Numbered from the stretch's first letter, positions 18,998-28,017 are shown. The stretch is 64,000 bases of DNA from Leptobacterium sp964389205 (GCA_964389205.1 CAYMDH010000002.1:1-64000); one strand, 5' to 3'. Notes: a model not told the origin generated them from the sequence alone. Translations and numbers: made by a program.

Positions 18998-19031
18998 TCA
19001 CAAAAGAAAATTAAAAATTATATTTTTTAAT

Positions 19032-19880
19032 ATGGAAAACGAAGAAAAAGAAGCTATTCTTTTATGCAAAGATCACACAGTTTCGGGTGAAGTTTTTCAA
19101 TTACATCATGATAAAAAATATGAAATGCTGGTTACTTTTCCCAGACCAGATTTGTCTAAATTATCTTCTTATTATAAAAGTGAAGATTATATTTCTCATA
19201 CAGATGCTAAAAGAAGTTTATTTGAAAAAATATACCATTTAGTTAAAAAATATGCATTACGTAAAAAAGTAAATCAAATAAACTCTTTCGCGTATACGTC
19301 AAAATATTTATTAGATATTGGAGCAGGAACAGGCGATTTTTTGTTAGCAGCAAAAAATAATAAATGGAATGTTTTTGGAATTGAGCCAGACATTTCAGCT
19401 CGAGCATTGGCTACCAAAAAAGGAATTCATTTAGAAGAAAATACTAAAGAATTACCAGACCATAATTTTGATACTATTACAATGTGGCATGTTTTAGAAC
19501 ATGTTCCTGACATAAGTTTTCAAATGAAAGAATTGAAACGTTTATTAAAAACTAATGGGACTATTTTTATTGCAGTACCAAATTATAAATCATTAGATGC
19601 AAAAACTTATAAAGAATTTTGGGCAGCTTATGATGTTCCTAGACACCTTTGGCATTTTTCGCAAGCTTCAATTAGTAAATTAATGAATGAGTATCAAATG
19701 AAGGTTGAAAAAATACTTCCTATGAAATTTGATGCTTATTATGTGAGTTTGCTTTCAGAAAAATATAAAAATAAGAAAATGAACTTTTTTACTGCATTTT
19801 ACAATGGATTTAAATCAAATATGGCTGCACGAAGAACAAACGAATATTCTTCATTGATTTATGTTGTTAAAAATGCATAA
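19032..19880 (+). CDS. Class I SAM-dependent methyltransferase
   Basis: This protein has 282 residues from ATG 19032. A start at ATG 18981 would place MFHVER, the translation of parS site 2, at the N-terminus and is probably wrong. The SAM-binding motif I is LLDIGAGTGDFLLAA near residue 95-110, the acidic residue after beta 2 is in FGIEPD, and motif IV is TMWHVLEHVPD. An N-terminal region (LLCKDHTVSGEVFQLHHD) resembles the short head of methyltransferases acting on small molecules or cell-envelope substrates. Substrate unknown. It is last in the mnmG operon. Confidence 0.88.
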   Translation: MENEEKEAILLCKDHTVSGEVFQLHHDKKYEMLVTFPRPDLSKLSSYYKSEDYISHTDAKRSLFEKIYHLVKKYALRKKVNQINSFAYTSKYLLDIGAGTGDFLLAAKNNKWNVFGIEPDISARALATKKGIHLEENTKELPDHNFDTITMWHVLEHVPDISFQMKELKRLLKTNGTIFIAVPNYKSLDAKTYKEFWAAYDVPRHLWHFSQASISKLMNEYQMKVEKILPMKFDAYYVSLLSEKYKNKKMNFFTAFYNGFKSNMAARRTNEYSSLIYVVKNA

Positions 19881-20080
19881 AAAATCATTTTAAAGAGATT
19901 TAAGAGACTTTTTAGTATATAAACAGCAATATACCTTAACACATGTTAGAATATTCAGTAAAGAGACTATATAAAAGCAATTAACAATAATCATAATTTA
20001 TGATTTAAAATAAAAACAATAGATTTTAACTATTATTAGAAGAGAACTCATTAAATTAGTATTTATAGGAATGACTTTTA

Positions 20081-20088
20081 TATTTTTG
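20081..20088 (+). promoter_or_regulatory. -7 element upstream of the OmpH-like gene
   Basis: TATTTTTG matches TAnnTTTG and sits 22 bp before the ATG at 20111. No clear TTG -33 element lies at the expected spacing. The 230 bp between the methyltransferase and this gene hold nothing else I recognise. Confidence 0.4.
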
Positions 20089-20110
20089 CGAACAAATTAA
20101 AAAGATAGAA

Positions 20111-20629
20111 ATGAATAAATTGATTTTAGGAACTTTAGTAATGATGTTGTTAGTTTCTTGCCAACAAGAAAAAAATGCATTTGTTGATAATCCTACTTTG
20201 ATTAACGATTATCAAGAAAGAAAAGATTTTGATAGTAGATATGAAAAACGAATAACATACTACACCAAAAAGAAAGATAGTTTAACAAAGCTATTTCAAA
20301 TTGAAGCGAATGAATTTCAAACAGAAGCATCAAAAATGTCTCAGGCTAAAGCACAAGAAAGGTATAATCAATTGTTGCAGAAACAACAATTTATGCAACA
20401 ACAACTAACAGCAGAAGAACAACAAATACAAAGAGAAGGTCAAACGGAAATGGATTCTTTAGTAAACAAAGTAAAACGCTTTGTAAAAGGATACGGAAAA
20501 GAAAACGGTTATACCTATATTTTAGGAGCTAATGAAGCTGGTAGTGTATTATTCGGTAAAGAAGAGAAAGACATTACAGATGAAGTATTAAAAGCTTTAA
20601 ATGATTCATATAAATCAAAACAAGAATAA
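20111..20629 (+). CDS. OmpH/Skp-like lipoprotein
   Basis: The protein has 172 residues. A lipoprotein signal peptide ends in the lipobox LLVSC, so Cys18 is the likely lipidation site. The rest is a long charged helical pair (SRYEKRITYYTKKKDSLTKL, then MQQQLTAEEQQIQREGQTEM), ending with a small compact part (YGKENGYTYILGANEAGSVL) typical of OmpH family members. Skp/OmpH proteins act as periplasmic chaperones for outer-membrane proteins; a lipid-anchored form is common in Bacteroidota. It stands alone, between its own -7 element and a strong terminator. Confidence 0.85.
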   Translation: MNKLILGTLVMMLLVSCQQEKNAFVDNPTLINDYQERKDFDSRYEKRITYYTKKKDSLTKLFQIEANEFQTEASKMSQAKAQERYNQLLQKQQFMQQQLTAEEQQIQREGQTEMDSLVNKVKRFVKGYGKENGYTYILGANEAGSVLFGKEEKDITDEVLKALNDSYKSKQE

Positions 20630-20649
20630 ATATTATTGAAATTAATACT

Positions 20650-20685
20650 AAAAAAGGGGGTTGTATATATACAACCCCCTTTTTT
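20650..20685. terminator. Bidirectional terminator
   Basis: This is a 36-bp perfect palindrome: A6, G5, TTGTATATATACAA, C5, T6. It ends each of the two convergent genes (OmpH-like on plus, DoxX-like on minus). On either strand the hairpin is followed by a T-run, so it should work in both directions. Confidence 0.93.
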
Positions 20686-21087
20686 TTAATTATTATGCAA
20701 CAGATATACTCCAAAAATTGCAATTACAAAATAGCATGTAATGGTTAATGCTCCAGCATAATCCTTGGCAATTCTTTGGCCAAACAATAGCATCAATAGA
20801 ACCAAACAAGAAATAATTACTCCATACAATGCCATTGTAGATGTATTAGAAGTTATTAACTCTACAACTCCAACAATACTTAAAACTCCAGCTACAATTT
20901 CTAATAATGTAACGACCACTAGCATACCAGGAACGGTATTTTTCATAAATGTTTTTGAAAAATGACTTTTTAAAAAAGTAAGATTACCATTCCAGTCAAA
21001 AATTTTATCTAATCCACTTTGTAAAAAGGTGATAATAAGAAATAATAAAATAAGAATTTCTGGGATATTTTTTAATATATTTTCCAT
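20686..21087 (-). CDS. DoxX-like membrane protein
   Basis: The protein has 133 residues and four hydrophobic helices (ILILLFLIITFLQSGLDKI; VPGMLVVVTLLEIVAGVL; TMALYGVIISCLVLLMLLF; AGALTITCYFVIAIFGVYLL). The layout and the first helix ending in SGLDKIF fit the DoxX family, whose members in Bacteroidota are poorly defined quinone- or redox-associated inner-membrane proteins. The stop codon uses the edge of the shared terminator. holB lies 25 bp upstream, so they may be co-transcribed. Confidence 0.8.
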   Translation of the reverse strand: MENILKNIPEILILLFLIITFLQSGLDKIFDWNGNLTFLKSHFSKTFMKNTVPGMLVVVTLLEIVAGVLSIVGVVELITSNTSTMALYGVIISCLVLLMLLFGQRIAKDYAGALTITCYFVIAIFGVYLLHNN

Positions 21088-21112
21088 AGTTAACTATATG
21101 TATTTCAATTTT

Positions 21113-22264
21113 TTAAATAGGTTTTTTGTGAAGTAATCGAGTTAATTTTATAGATAAATCTGTTAAGATAATTTTTGCATTTCCATTGCGCTCAATATGA
21201 TAAATAGCATCTTGTAATTCGTTAGAAATATCCATAATATTTGCTCCATGTACAAAAGGAGCAAACTTTTCTAAATTAAAATTGTCTGCATTTAACTCTA
21301 TGAATATTAGATCTTTAGATTTATAATTTAACAATAATGCTTGTCTAAAAACATCCAAACAATAATGCAAGAATTGTTTCTGTGTTTCTCTTCCGGTTCC
21401 TGCTATTAATTCACTCCAATGAATAAGATCATGAATGGAAGCCTTATTCCCTTTGGCTTTGAAAGCTGTTCTAACCCAAGAAATAAACCATTTTTCAAAA
21501 GTAAGATCCTCAGAATCTCTGTTTACCAGATCAATTGCCTTATTAAAATTCCCATTGGCTTGATGTGCTATTTTGGAGGCTTCATTTTCAGAAACTTGCT
21601 TTTTTAATAAGGCATCTTTAATAATGTTTTCTGCTAAAGGAGGAAAATGAAGTATTTGACATCTAGACCTAATAGTTTGAATAATTTGTTCTTCTTCTTC
21701 AGCAATTAGAATAAAAATAGTTTTATTAGGAGGCTCTTCTATAAGTTTTAAAAGTTTGTTTGAAGCCGCTATATTCATTTTTTCTGCCATCCAAATAAGC
21801 ATTACCTTGTAACCACCTTCATATGATTTTAAAGAAAGCGATTTTACAACCTCTAAGGCTTCATCTACTCCAATTTGGCCTTGCTTTTTTTCAATACCAA
21901 TTAATTTATACCAATCAAATAAATTTCCATAGGGTTGTTTTGATATGAAAGATCGCCATTCTTCCATAAAATGATTACTAACAGGGTGTGATTTAACAGT
22001 ACTATTTGATGCTACTGGAAATGCAAAATGAAGATCTGGATGTGCTAGATTGTTAAACTTTAGGTTGCATGCTTCATTTCCATTTTCGTTTTCCCCTGCT
22101 TTGTTATTGCACAAAATATATTGAGCATAAGCAATTGCAATTGGTAATACACCAGACCCTTCCAGACCTACAAAGAGCTGCGCATGTGGAATTCTACCCA
22201 TATCTGCACTATGAGTCAAATGCTTTTTAATATGTTCTTGCCCTAATAGATCTTTGAATAGCAT
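21113..22264 (-). CDS. holB: DNA polymerase III subunit delta prime
   Basis: The protein has 383 residues. The N-terminus MLFKDLLGQEHIKKHL with RIPHAQLFVGLEGSG is the usual delta-prime start, with a degenerate P-loop. KVMLIWMAEKMNIAASNKLLKLIEEPP and a sensor-type TIRSRCQILHFPPL follow. Delta prime is the stator of the clamp loader, which loads the sliding clamp in replication. The length is typical. A TATATTTG -7 element on the minus strand (22269-22276) sits almost at the start codon, so the transcript may have a very short leader. Confidence 0.93.
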   Translation of the reverse strand: MLFKDLLGQEHIKKHLTHSADMGRIPHAQLFVGLEGSGVLPIAIAYAQYILCNNKAGENENGNEACNLKFNNLAHPDLHFAFPVASNSTVKSHPVSNHFMEEWRSFISKQPYGNLFDWYKLIGIEKKQGQIGVDEALEVVKSLSLKSYEGGYKVMLIWMAEKMNIAASNKLLKLIEEPPNKTIFILIAEEEEQIIQTIRSRCQILHFPPLAENIIKDALLKKQVSENEASKIAHQANGNFNKAIDLVNRDSEDLTFEKWFISWVRTAFKAKGNKASIHDLIHWSELIAGTGRETQKQFLHYCLDVFRQALLLNYKSKDLIFIELNADNFNLEKFAPFVHGANIMDISNELQDAIYHIERNGNAKIILTDLSIKLTRLLHKKPI

Positions 22265-22438
22265 ATGGCAAATATAAAATAAAATAGTGCTATAAACTTT
22301 GAGCTATTTGATAGAAACCATATAAATTTCAATTTTGAAATTGAGTAACAATCTGGCAAATAAGTTTTCCTAATTTGTAGTATTTTATAATTTTTATCGA
22401 CTAATCTTATAGTAAAATAAGATAGCCTATAGTACAAA

Positions 22439-23515
22439 ATGACTCAAAACGCTTTACTTTTTATTCCTGATATTTCCGGTTTTACCGAGTTTGTCCATAA
22501 TACGGCTATCAGTCATAGTAAGCATATTATTTCAGAATTATTAGAGATTCTTATAGATAAGAATCACTTGCGTTTTCAACTAGCAGAAATAGAAGGAGAT
22601 GCTTTATTTTTTTATAAAATAACTGAAAAAGTAAATCTTAATGAACTTCATAAGCAGGTTGAAGAAATGTATATAGCGTTTCATACACATTTAAAACGTT
22701 ATGAATATGAGCGTATTTGTCAATGTGGAGCTTGTTCTTCTGCGTACAACTTGAGTTTAAAGTTTATAGTTCATTTTGGAGAAATAGATTTTATTAAAGT
22801 TAAAAATCGAAAAAAACCCTATGGCAGTTCGGTAATAAAATCTCATAAGCTTTTAAAAAATTCAATACCACTTCACGAATATGCCTTAATTACAAATGAA
22901 GCTATTGATTCTTCTATATCTATTTTAAAAGAACGAGCAGGGACCCTAGGAAAAGAATCATATGGATTTGGTGATATTATGTATCAATACTTTCCATTGT
23001 CTGAATTAAAAAAAGAAATTCCTTATGTACCCCCTATCCCTAAAGGTATTCCCAAGCATAAAATTTATGACAGAACAGAAATTATTCAAATACCCATCCT
23101 AGATCTATATGAAGTCATTAGCAATTTTGATTATCGCTTACTTTGGAACAAAGGAATTGACCATTTAGAATATGAAAAGAAAAAAGTAAACAGAGCTGGC
23201 GTAAAACATCAATGTCTAATAAACAAAACAGAGCAATTAGTTCAAACAATATCCAGAGATGATTTAAAAGGAGAACAGTTGGTTTATGGCGAAACTACTA
23301 ATGATGCCCCTTTTTTAAAGAGATTTAGTATTTTTTATGTGCTTGAAGAAATAGAAAAAGGTCGAACAAAGCTAAACATAGAGGTTTTTGCCGATTATAA
23401 TTTGTTAGGACGATTGATCGTACCATTTATAATAATAAATCTTAAAAAAACCATTCCAGAAAATATAAAAGAACTTATCTTGCTTATTGATTCTGGCTTT
23501 AAAATAGAAACATAA
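22439..23515 (+). CDS. DUF2652 protein (cyclase-like N-terminus, SRPBCC-like C-terminus)
   Basis: The protein has 358 residues. The N-terminal 190 residues (ALLFIPDISGFTEFVHNT, then LAEIEGDALFFYK) have the look of a class III nucleotide-cyclase-like fold. The central CQCGACSSA adds a compact Cys cluster. The C-terminal part (VISNFDYRLLWNKGIDHLEY, then FADYNLLGRLIVPFI) resembles a START/SRPBCC ligand-binding domain. This architecture fits DUF2652 of Bacteroidota. Catalysis is not established, and I cannot confirm that the cyclase metal residues are all there. It lies 20 bp ahead of pgk on the same strand. Confidence 0.75.
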   Translation: MTQNALLFIPDISGFTEFVHNTAISHSKHIISELLEILIDKNHLRFQLAEIEGDALFFYKITEKVNLNELHKQVEEMYIAFHTHLKRYEYERICQCGACSSAYNLSLKFIVHFGEIDFIKVKNRKKPYGSSVIKSHKLLKNSIPLHEYALITNEAIDSSISILKERAGTLGKESYGFGDIMYQYFPLSELKKEIPYVPPIPKGIPKHKIYDRTEIIQIPILDLYEVISNFDYRLLWNKGIDHLEYEKKKVNRAGVKHQCLINKTEQLVQTISRDDLKGEQLVYGETTNDAPFLKRFSIFYVLEEIEKGRTKLNIEVFADYNLLGRLIVPFIIINLKKTIPENIKELILLIDSGFKIET

Positions 23516-23535
23516 ATAACGACCAAAAAACAGGA

Positions 23536-24726
23536 ATGAAAACTATTGACGATTTTAATTTTGAGAATAAAAAAGCACTCATAAGAGTTGATTTTAATGT
23601 ACCATTAGATGCAGATTTTAATATAACTGATACTAATAGAATAGAAGCCGCCAAGCCAACTATCATTAAGGTTTTAGAAGATGGAGGGAGCTGTGTCTTG
23701 ATGAGTCATTTAGGACGACCAAAAGGACAAAAAAATGATGCAATGTCTTTAAAACATATTGTATCAACAGTATCAGATATTATTGGAGTTCAAGTCAAAT
23801 TTATTGAAGATTCTATAGGCGAAAACGTAGTTAATACGGTTAATCAATTAAAAGCAGGTGAAATTTTACTTATAGAAAATCTCCGTTTTTATGCAGAGGA
23901 AGAAAAAGGAGATGAAACTTATGCAGAAAAGTTATCTCAATTAGGAGATATTTATATTAACGATGCCTTTGGAACAGCACATAGAGCACATGCCTCTACT
24001 ACAATTACCGCAAAATTTTTCCCAGAAAACAAATGCTTTGGCTATTTGTTAGCAAAAGAAATTGAAAGCATAGATAAAGTAATGCGAAGCGGAGAGAAAC
24101 CAATTACTGCAATTTTAGGAGGGGCAAAAGTTTCTTCAAAAATTACTATTATTGAAAATATATTGGATAAAATTAACCATTTGATTATTGGAGGAGGTAT
24201 GACATATACCTTTATAAAGGCACAAGGAGGTGAAGTAGGAGATTCTATTTGCGAAGATGATAAACAAGAATTGGCATTAGAAATATTACAGAAAGCAAAA
24301 GAAAAAGGAGTAGAAGTACATTTACCTGTAGATGTATTGGCGGCAGACAAGTTTGATAATGAAGCAAAGACACAGATTGTTTCTGTTAATAAAATACCAG
24401 ATGGATGGCAAGGATTAGATGCTGGACCAGCTACCATGGATCAATTTAAACAAGTAATACTACTTTCTAAAACAATCCTTTGGAATGGACCTATAGGTGT
24501 TTTCGAAATGGAAAACTTTGCAAAAGGAACTATAGCGACAGGAAATGCAATTGATGAAGCTACTCAAAATGGAGCATTTTCGTTGGTAGGTGGTGGTGAT
24601 TCTGTGGCCGCTGTAAAACAGTTTGGGTTTGAAGAAAAGGTAAGTTATGTAAGTACAGGAGGAGGCGCAATGCTAGAAAGTTTGGAAGGAAAAACATTAC
24701 CAGGAATAGCAGCCATTCTAAAATGA
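23536..24726 (+). CDS. pgk: Phosphoglycerate kinase
   Basis: This 396-residue glycolytic enzyme transfers phosphate between 1,3-bisphosphoglycerate and ADP. The family N-terminus KKALIRVDFNVPLD is present, as are LMSHLGRPKG, the hinge-region ILGGAKVSSKI and the nucleotide-binding end SLVGGGDSVAAVKQFG with STGGGAMLESLEGK. Length is normal. The gene follows a DUF2652 gene with 20 bp spacing. It has no convincing strong terminator immediately behind it; a 7-bp stem around 24796-24820 is the best candidate. Confidence 0.98.
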   Translation: MKTIDDFNFENKKALIRVDFNVPLDADFNITDTNRIEAAKPTIIKVLEDGGSCVLMSHLGRPKGQKNDAMSLKHIVSTVSDIIGVQVKFIEDSIGENVVNTVNQLKAGEILLIENLRFYAEEEKGDETYAEKLSQLGDIYINDAFGTAHRAHASTTITAKFFPENKCFGYLLAKEIESIDKVMRSGEKPITAILGGAKVSSKITIIENILDKINHLIIGGGMTYTFIKAQGGEVGDSICEDDKQELALEILQKAKEKGVEVHLPVDVLAADKFDNEAKTQIVSVNKIPDGWQGLDAGPATMDQFKQVILLSKTILWNGPIGVFEMENFAKGTIATGNAIDEATQNGAFSLVGGGDSVAAVKQFGFEEKVSYVSTGGGAMLESLEGKTLPGIAAILK

Positions 24727-24810
24727 CCGTTTAAAAACCAATAAAAAGGCACTAAAAACACATTTTTTTGAATTTCACAACAAAATTAGGCGCTTTCACA
24801 ACAAATTTTT

Positions 24811-24839
24811 TTGCTTTGTGAAGTAACATGCTATGTTTG
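24811..24839 (+). promoter_or_regulatory. Intergenic promoter downstream of pgk
   Basis: TTG at 24811-24813, an 18-bp spacer and TATGTTTG at 24832-24839 match the full Bacteroidota consensus. No normal-length gene follows within 290 bp, so it may drive the small transcript described next. Confidence 0.5.
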
Positions 24840-24845
24840 AAGAGT

Positions 24846-24967
24846 CAACAATGATAATAGCAAAAATTTTTGATACAGAATTTAATAGTAAGCGTCCCAA
24901 GGTTTAATTACTATTAATTTAATATAGAAAAATGAGTCTCTGATCCTACTTTTTGAGACTCATTTTT
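24846..24967 (+). ncRNA. Possible small RNA or tiny mRNA between pgk and mltD
   Basis: A consensus promoter ending at 24839 and a strong terminator at 24928-24967 would frame a transcript of about 120 nt. It contains an 18-codon frame starting at ATG 24851 and ending at 24907 (MIIAKIFDTEFNSKRPKV). I cannot tell whether the product is RNA or peptide. The rest of the 405-bp gap (24727-25131) holds a direct repeat of TTTCACAACAAA at about 24773 and 24794, and nothing else I recognise. Confidence 0.35.
24928..24967 (+). terminator. Strong hairpin terminator
   Basis: AAAAATGAGTCTC at 24928-24940 pairs perfectly with GAGACTCATTTTT at 24955-24967, with a 14-nt loop. The stem is A-rich on the 5' arm and T-rich on the 3' arm, so it can act in either direction. 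It lies 200 bp behind pgk. Confidence 0.85.
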
Positions 24968-25131
24968 GTTTTCATAATATTTTTAAAACCATACTTATTT
25001 AAGGATTCTACTTTTGTCATAAGACCCTCTCTATGGTGTAAATAGAATGTTTTATGATATTTTTAATTTGCTGTTATCTTAAAAAATACGATTTTAGCAC
25101 AAATTCTGTTTTAAAATATAAAGAAGAGTAG

Positions 25132-26712
25132 ATGAAGAAGGCTATTATATCCATTGTATTTTTATTCCCTTTTATTCTTTTATCTCAAGAAAAACCGGTC
25201 AAAAAACAGCTGAAAGACACGTTGGTTATAGACACAATAACTCAAAGGGTTTTAATTGATAAAAAGGAAAACTTCTCACCAGTTAAAGGTTTATTTAATC
25301 GTACAAAAGAAAAAATAGCGCTTAAAGATCTTCCTTTTGCTGCAGAAATAGACAGTCTATGGATGAAAGAAATGTTTAGATCTAATGTCTTTGATACCAT
25401 ATACAATGAGGTAACGAATCTAAATTATGACGAAGTAGATTATATAGAACTTCCCACAGATACTTTAAAAGCTAGATTAGAACGCATTAATGAGAGAACT
25501 CCTTTTAATGTTGAGTATAACCCATCTTTAGAAAGTGTGATTAAAAACTTCTTGAAAAGAAGAAGAGACTTTATTCAACGAATGTTAGATAAGAGTGAAT
25601 ATTACTTTCCCTTTTTTGAAAAGGAGTTAGACAATTATAATATTCCTTTAGAAGTAAAATACTTAGCTATTGTAGAATCTGCTTTAAACCCAAGAGCGAA
25701 ATCGCGAGTAGGAGCAACAGGTTTATGGCAATTTATGTTTTCAACCGGAAGGATATACAATCTAGATGTAAATAGTTATATAGATGAGCGTATGGATCCT
25801 GTTAAATCTACGACAGCTGCAGCTAAATATTTAGGTAAGCTATATGAAATTTTTGGTGATTGGGATTTGGCTTTGGCAGCGTATAATTCAGGACCTGGTA
25901 ACGTATCTAAAGCCATCAGAAGATCTGGAGGGTATCATAATTATTGGAATTTAAGACCTTTTCTTCCTAGAGAAACAGCAGGATATGTACCTGCGTTTTT
26001 GGCAACTATGTATATTTTTGAATACGCAAAAGAGCATGGATTTAAAACAAAGAAACAACCAAGAGCTTATTTTGAAACAGATTCGATCCAAGTAAAAAAC
26101 CTAATCACTTTTGATCAAATAGCAGAGTTAACTGCTACTGATCGTGAAGAAGTAGCGTTTTTCAACCCTTCCTTTAAACTAGATATTATTCCTTTTATTA
26201 AAGATAAGCAATACACATTACGTCTTTCAAGAAAAGCTATTGGAAAATTTGTGGCTAATGAAGATTCTATTTATGCTTATGTAGCTGCAGAAATAGCAAA
26301 ACGAGAAAAGCCATTACCTGAGTTAGTAAAATTAAACTCTAAAATTAGATATAGAGTAAGAAGTGGAGATTTTCTAGGTAAAATAGCAAATCGTTATGGG
26401 GTACGTGTTAGTGATCTTAAACGATGGAATGGATTGAGAAGTAATAATCTTAGAATTGGGCAACGCCTTACAGTATATCCTAGAAAACCAGGGTTTTCAG
26501 CAAATTCTAAGAAAAAAAGCAAACCCAAAAAAACAGTTTCAAAATCAACCAACAATCAAAACAAAAAGAGATATACGGTACAAGAAGGAGAGTCACTTTG
26601 GATTATTTCAAAAAAGTTTCCAGGAATTTCTGTCAAGAATCTTAAAGATTGGAACGGTATTAGTGGTAATAAGTTAAAACCAGGAATGCAGTTAAAATTA
26701 TGTAGCTGTTAA
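25132..26712 (+). CDS. MltD-like membrane-bound lytic transglycosylase with two LysM domains
   Basis: The protein has 526 residues. A signal peptide is at 1-19 (ends LLSQ). The SLT domain has the catalytic Glu near residue 182 in AIVESALNPRAKS, the GATGLWQFM motif and LALAAYNSGPGNV. LysM domains lie at about 405-450 (YRVRSGDFLGKIANRYGV) and 479-525 (YTVQEGESLWIISKKF). It cleaves peptidoglycan glycan strands with anhydro-ring formation, in the periplasm or at the outer membrane. The last residues CSC are unusual but not motif-like. It lies 19 bp ahead of a lipoprotein gene, probably in one operon. Confidence 0.93.
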   Translation: MKKAIISIVFLFPFILLSQEKPVKKQLKDTLVIDTITQRVLIDKKENFSPVKGLFNRTKEKIALKDLPFAAEIDSLWMKEMFRSNVFDTIYNEVTNLNYDEVDYIELPTDTLKARLERINERTPFNVEYNPSLESVIKNFLKRRRDFIQRMLDKSEYYFPFFEKELDNYNIPLEVKYLAIVESALNPRAKSRVGATGLWQFMFSTGRIYNLDVNSYIDERMDPVKSTTAAAKYLGKLYEIFGDWDLALAAYNSGPGNVSKAIRRSGGYHNYWNLRPFLPRETAGYVPAFLATMYIFEYAKEHGFKTKKQPRAYFETDSIQVKNLITFDQIAELTATDREEVAFFNPSFKLDIIPFIKDKQYTLRLSRKAIGKFVANEDSIYAYVAAEIAKREKPLPELVKLNSKIRYRVRSGDFLGKIANRYGVRVSDLKRWNGLRSNNLRIGQRLTVYPRKPGFSANSKKKSKPKKTVSKSTNNQNKKRYTVQEGESLWIISKKFPGISVKNLKDWNGISGNKLKPGMQLKLCSC

Positions 26713-26731
26713 ACTAAAAACTAAAGTAAAA

Positions 26732-27712
26732 ATGAAAAAAATAATAACTATTGTTCTTTTAACAACATTTTTCTTTTCATGTAAAAAGAATACTGGAGAA
26801 AAATACCTTCCAGATTCAGTTGGAGCAATTAATTCATTGGCAGTTGTTATAGATAATGAAATGTGGAACGGTCGAGTAGGCGATGAAATAAGAGATCATT
26901 TTGCCGCTCCTGTTGATGGACTGCCTTGGGATGAACCCTTATTCTCAATTCATCAAATACCACCAGTAATATTTGATGGTTTCGTAAGAAGTAGCCGTAA
27001 TATTGTTGTTGTTCAAAAAGATTCTGTTATAAATACAAAGATTGCTAGAGATGCTTATGCGAAACCACAAAAAGTAGCTTTTTTTAAAGGAACCAGTGAA
27101 GATGAAATTATAGAACTTATTAAAAAAGGAGCTTCAAAAGCAATTAGAACTTTTAAAGCATTAGAGTTAAAAGAGAATCAAAAAAGAATCACACGATCGT
27201 TAAATAAAGAAACGAGTTTAAAAGATAAGTTGGGAATTTCTTTAACAATGCCTTCTATATATAAAGTAGCGAAGGAAGAAGATGATTTTGTTTGGGTACG
27301 TAGAGAATTACAAAAAGGGCATATGAATATTTTAGCATATGAGCTTCCTTTAGATAAGATTCCAAATGATTCAACCAAGGTGCAGGCCATTATTAAAATG
27401 AGAGATTCGATTGGGAAAAAACATATTCCTGGTAGAAAAGAAGGCATGTATATGATTACAGAAAAAGCCTATGCTCCCTATGTATTTAATGCTGAGATAG
27501 CAGGAAGAAAATCTACAGAAACAAAAGGAATGTGGGAAGTAAAGAACTTCTTTATGGCAGGACCCTTTATTAATTATGTTATTGAAGACACTCCTAACAA
27601 TCGTTTGTTGGTGCTAGAAGGCTTTACGTTTGCTCCATCTACTAGTAAGAGAGATTTTATGTTTGAATTGGAATCGATCTTAAAAACATTAGAGTTTGAG
27701 AAAGCATTGTAA
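26732..27712 (+). CDS. DUF4837-family lipoprotein
   Basis: The protein has 326 residues. The signal peptide ends in the lipobox TFFFSC, so Cys17 is the likely lipid anchor. The body begins with SVGAINSLAVVIDNEMWNGR and later PWDEPLFSIHQIPP, which fit DUF4837, a Bacteroidota family of unknown function. The remainder is alpha/beta with no catalytic signature that I recognise. It follows the MltD-like gene closely and ends at a good terminator, so cell-wall upkeep is a reasonable but unproven context. Confidence 0.8.
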   Translation: MKKIITIVLLTTFFFSCKKNTGEKYLPDSVGAINSLAVVIDNEMWNGRVGDEIRDHFAAPVDGLPWDEPLFSIHQIPPVIFDGFVRSSRNIVVVQKDSVINTKIARDAYAKPQKVAFFKGTSEDEIIELIKKGASKAIRTFKALELKENQKRITRSLNKETSLKDKLGISLTMPSIYKVAKEEDDFVWVRRELQKGHMNILAYELPLDKIPNDSTKVQAIIKMRDSIGKKHIPGRKEGMYMITEKAYAPYVFNAEIAGRKSTETKGMWEVKNFFMAGPFINYVIEDTPNNRLLVLEGFTFAPSTSKRDFMFELESILKTLEFEKAL

Positions 27713-27734
27713 TACAGATATTAAAAATAAACAT

Positions 27735-27766
27735 AAAAAAGGCACTCATCTCGAGTGCCTTTTTTA
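27735..27766. terminator. Hairpin terminator
   Basis: GGCACTC at 27741-27747 pairs with GAGTGCC at 27753-27759, with a 5-nt loop, an A6 tract before it and a T7 tract after it. It can serve the DUF4837 gene on plus and the small gene on minus. Confidence 0.92.
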
Positions 27767-27788
27767 TTTAAATGCATTTAACTTTTTC

Positions 27789-27956
27789 TTAAAAATAAAA
27801 TCCAGTTGCTAATCTATATACAAAAGCGTATGCAACAACTCCTATAAGAGCAACACTAGACCATGTCAAGACCTTTAAATAAGAAGAAACTATAATGTGT
27901 CCCAAGCTTCTAAAAGCTTCTGTATAAAGATCTTTAAAAAGTAATAATTTATTCAT
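27789..27956 (-). CDS. Small membrane protein, 55 residues (DUF6747-like)
   Basis: This short gene has an ATG at 27956 and a TAA ending at 27789, giving 55 residues. It begins MNKLLLFKDLYTEAFRSLGH and carries a hydrophobic helix (VLTWSSVALIGVVAYAFVYR) followed by LATGFYF. It resembles a small Flavobacteriaceae family that I believe is DUF6747; function unknown. Support comes from a full consensus promoter upstream on the minus strand and a shared terminator downstream. Confidence 0.7.
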   Translation of the reverse strand: MNKLLLFKDLYTEAFRSLGHIIVSSYLKVLTWSSVALIGVVAYAFVYRLATGFYF

Positions 27957-27985
27957 ATGTCAAAATTTAATGATTAATAGCAAGA

Positions 27986-28017
27986 CAAATGTATAATATC
28001 ATGGCTCTCTAGCTCAA
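27986..28017 (-). promoter_or_regulatory. Promoter of the 55-residue membrane protein
   Basis: Read on the minus strand: TTG at 28017-28015, a 21-bp spacer, and TACATTTG at 27993-27986. Both elements match the Bacteroidota consensus, and the -7 element is 29 bp before the ATG. Confidence 0.55.

Noticed and set aside
18981..19031. ATG at 18981 as start of the methyltransferase
   Set aside because: It lies in parS site 2 and would add a basic extension (MFHVERHKRK) not typical of the family; ATG 19032 is a better start.
22243..22437. 64-codon minus frame across the holB start and the gap before the DUF2652 gene
   Set aside because: Not protein-like, no conserved features, overlaps the holB start region.
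24042..24437. 131-codon frame antisense to pgk
   Set aside because: Antisense to a highly conserved enzyme; no promoter, domain or start context.
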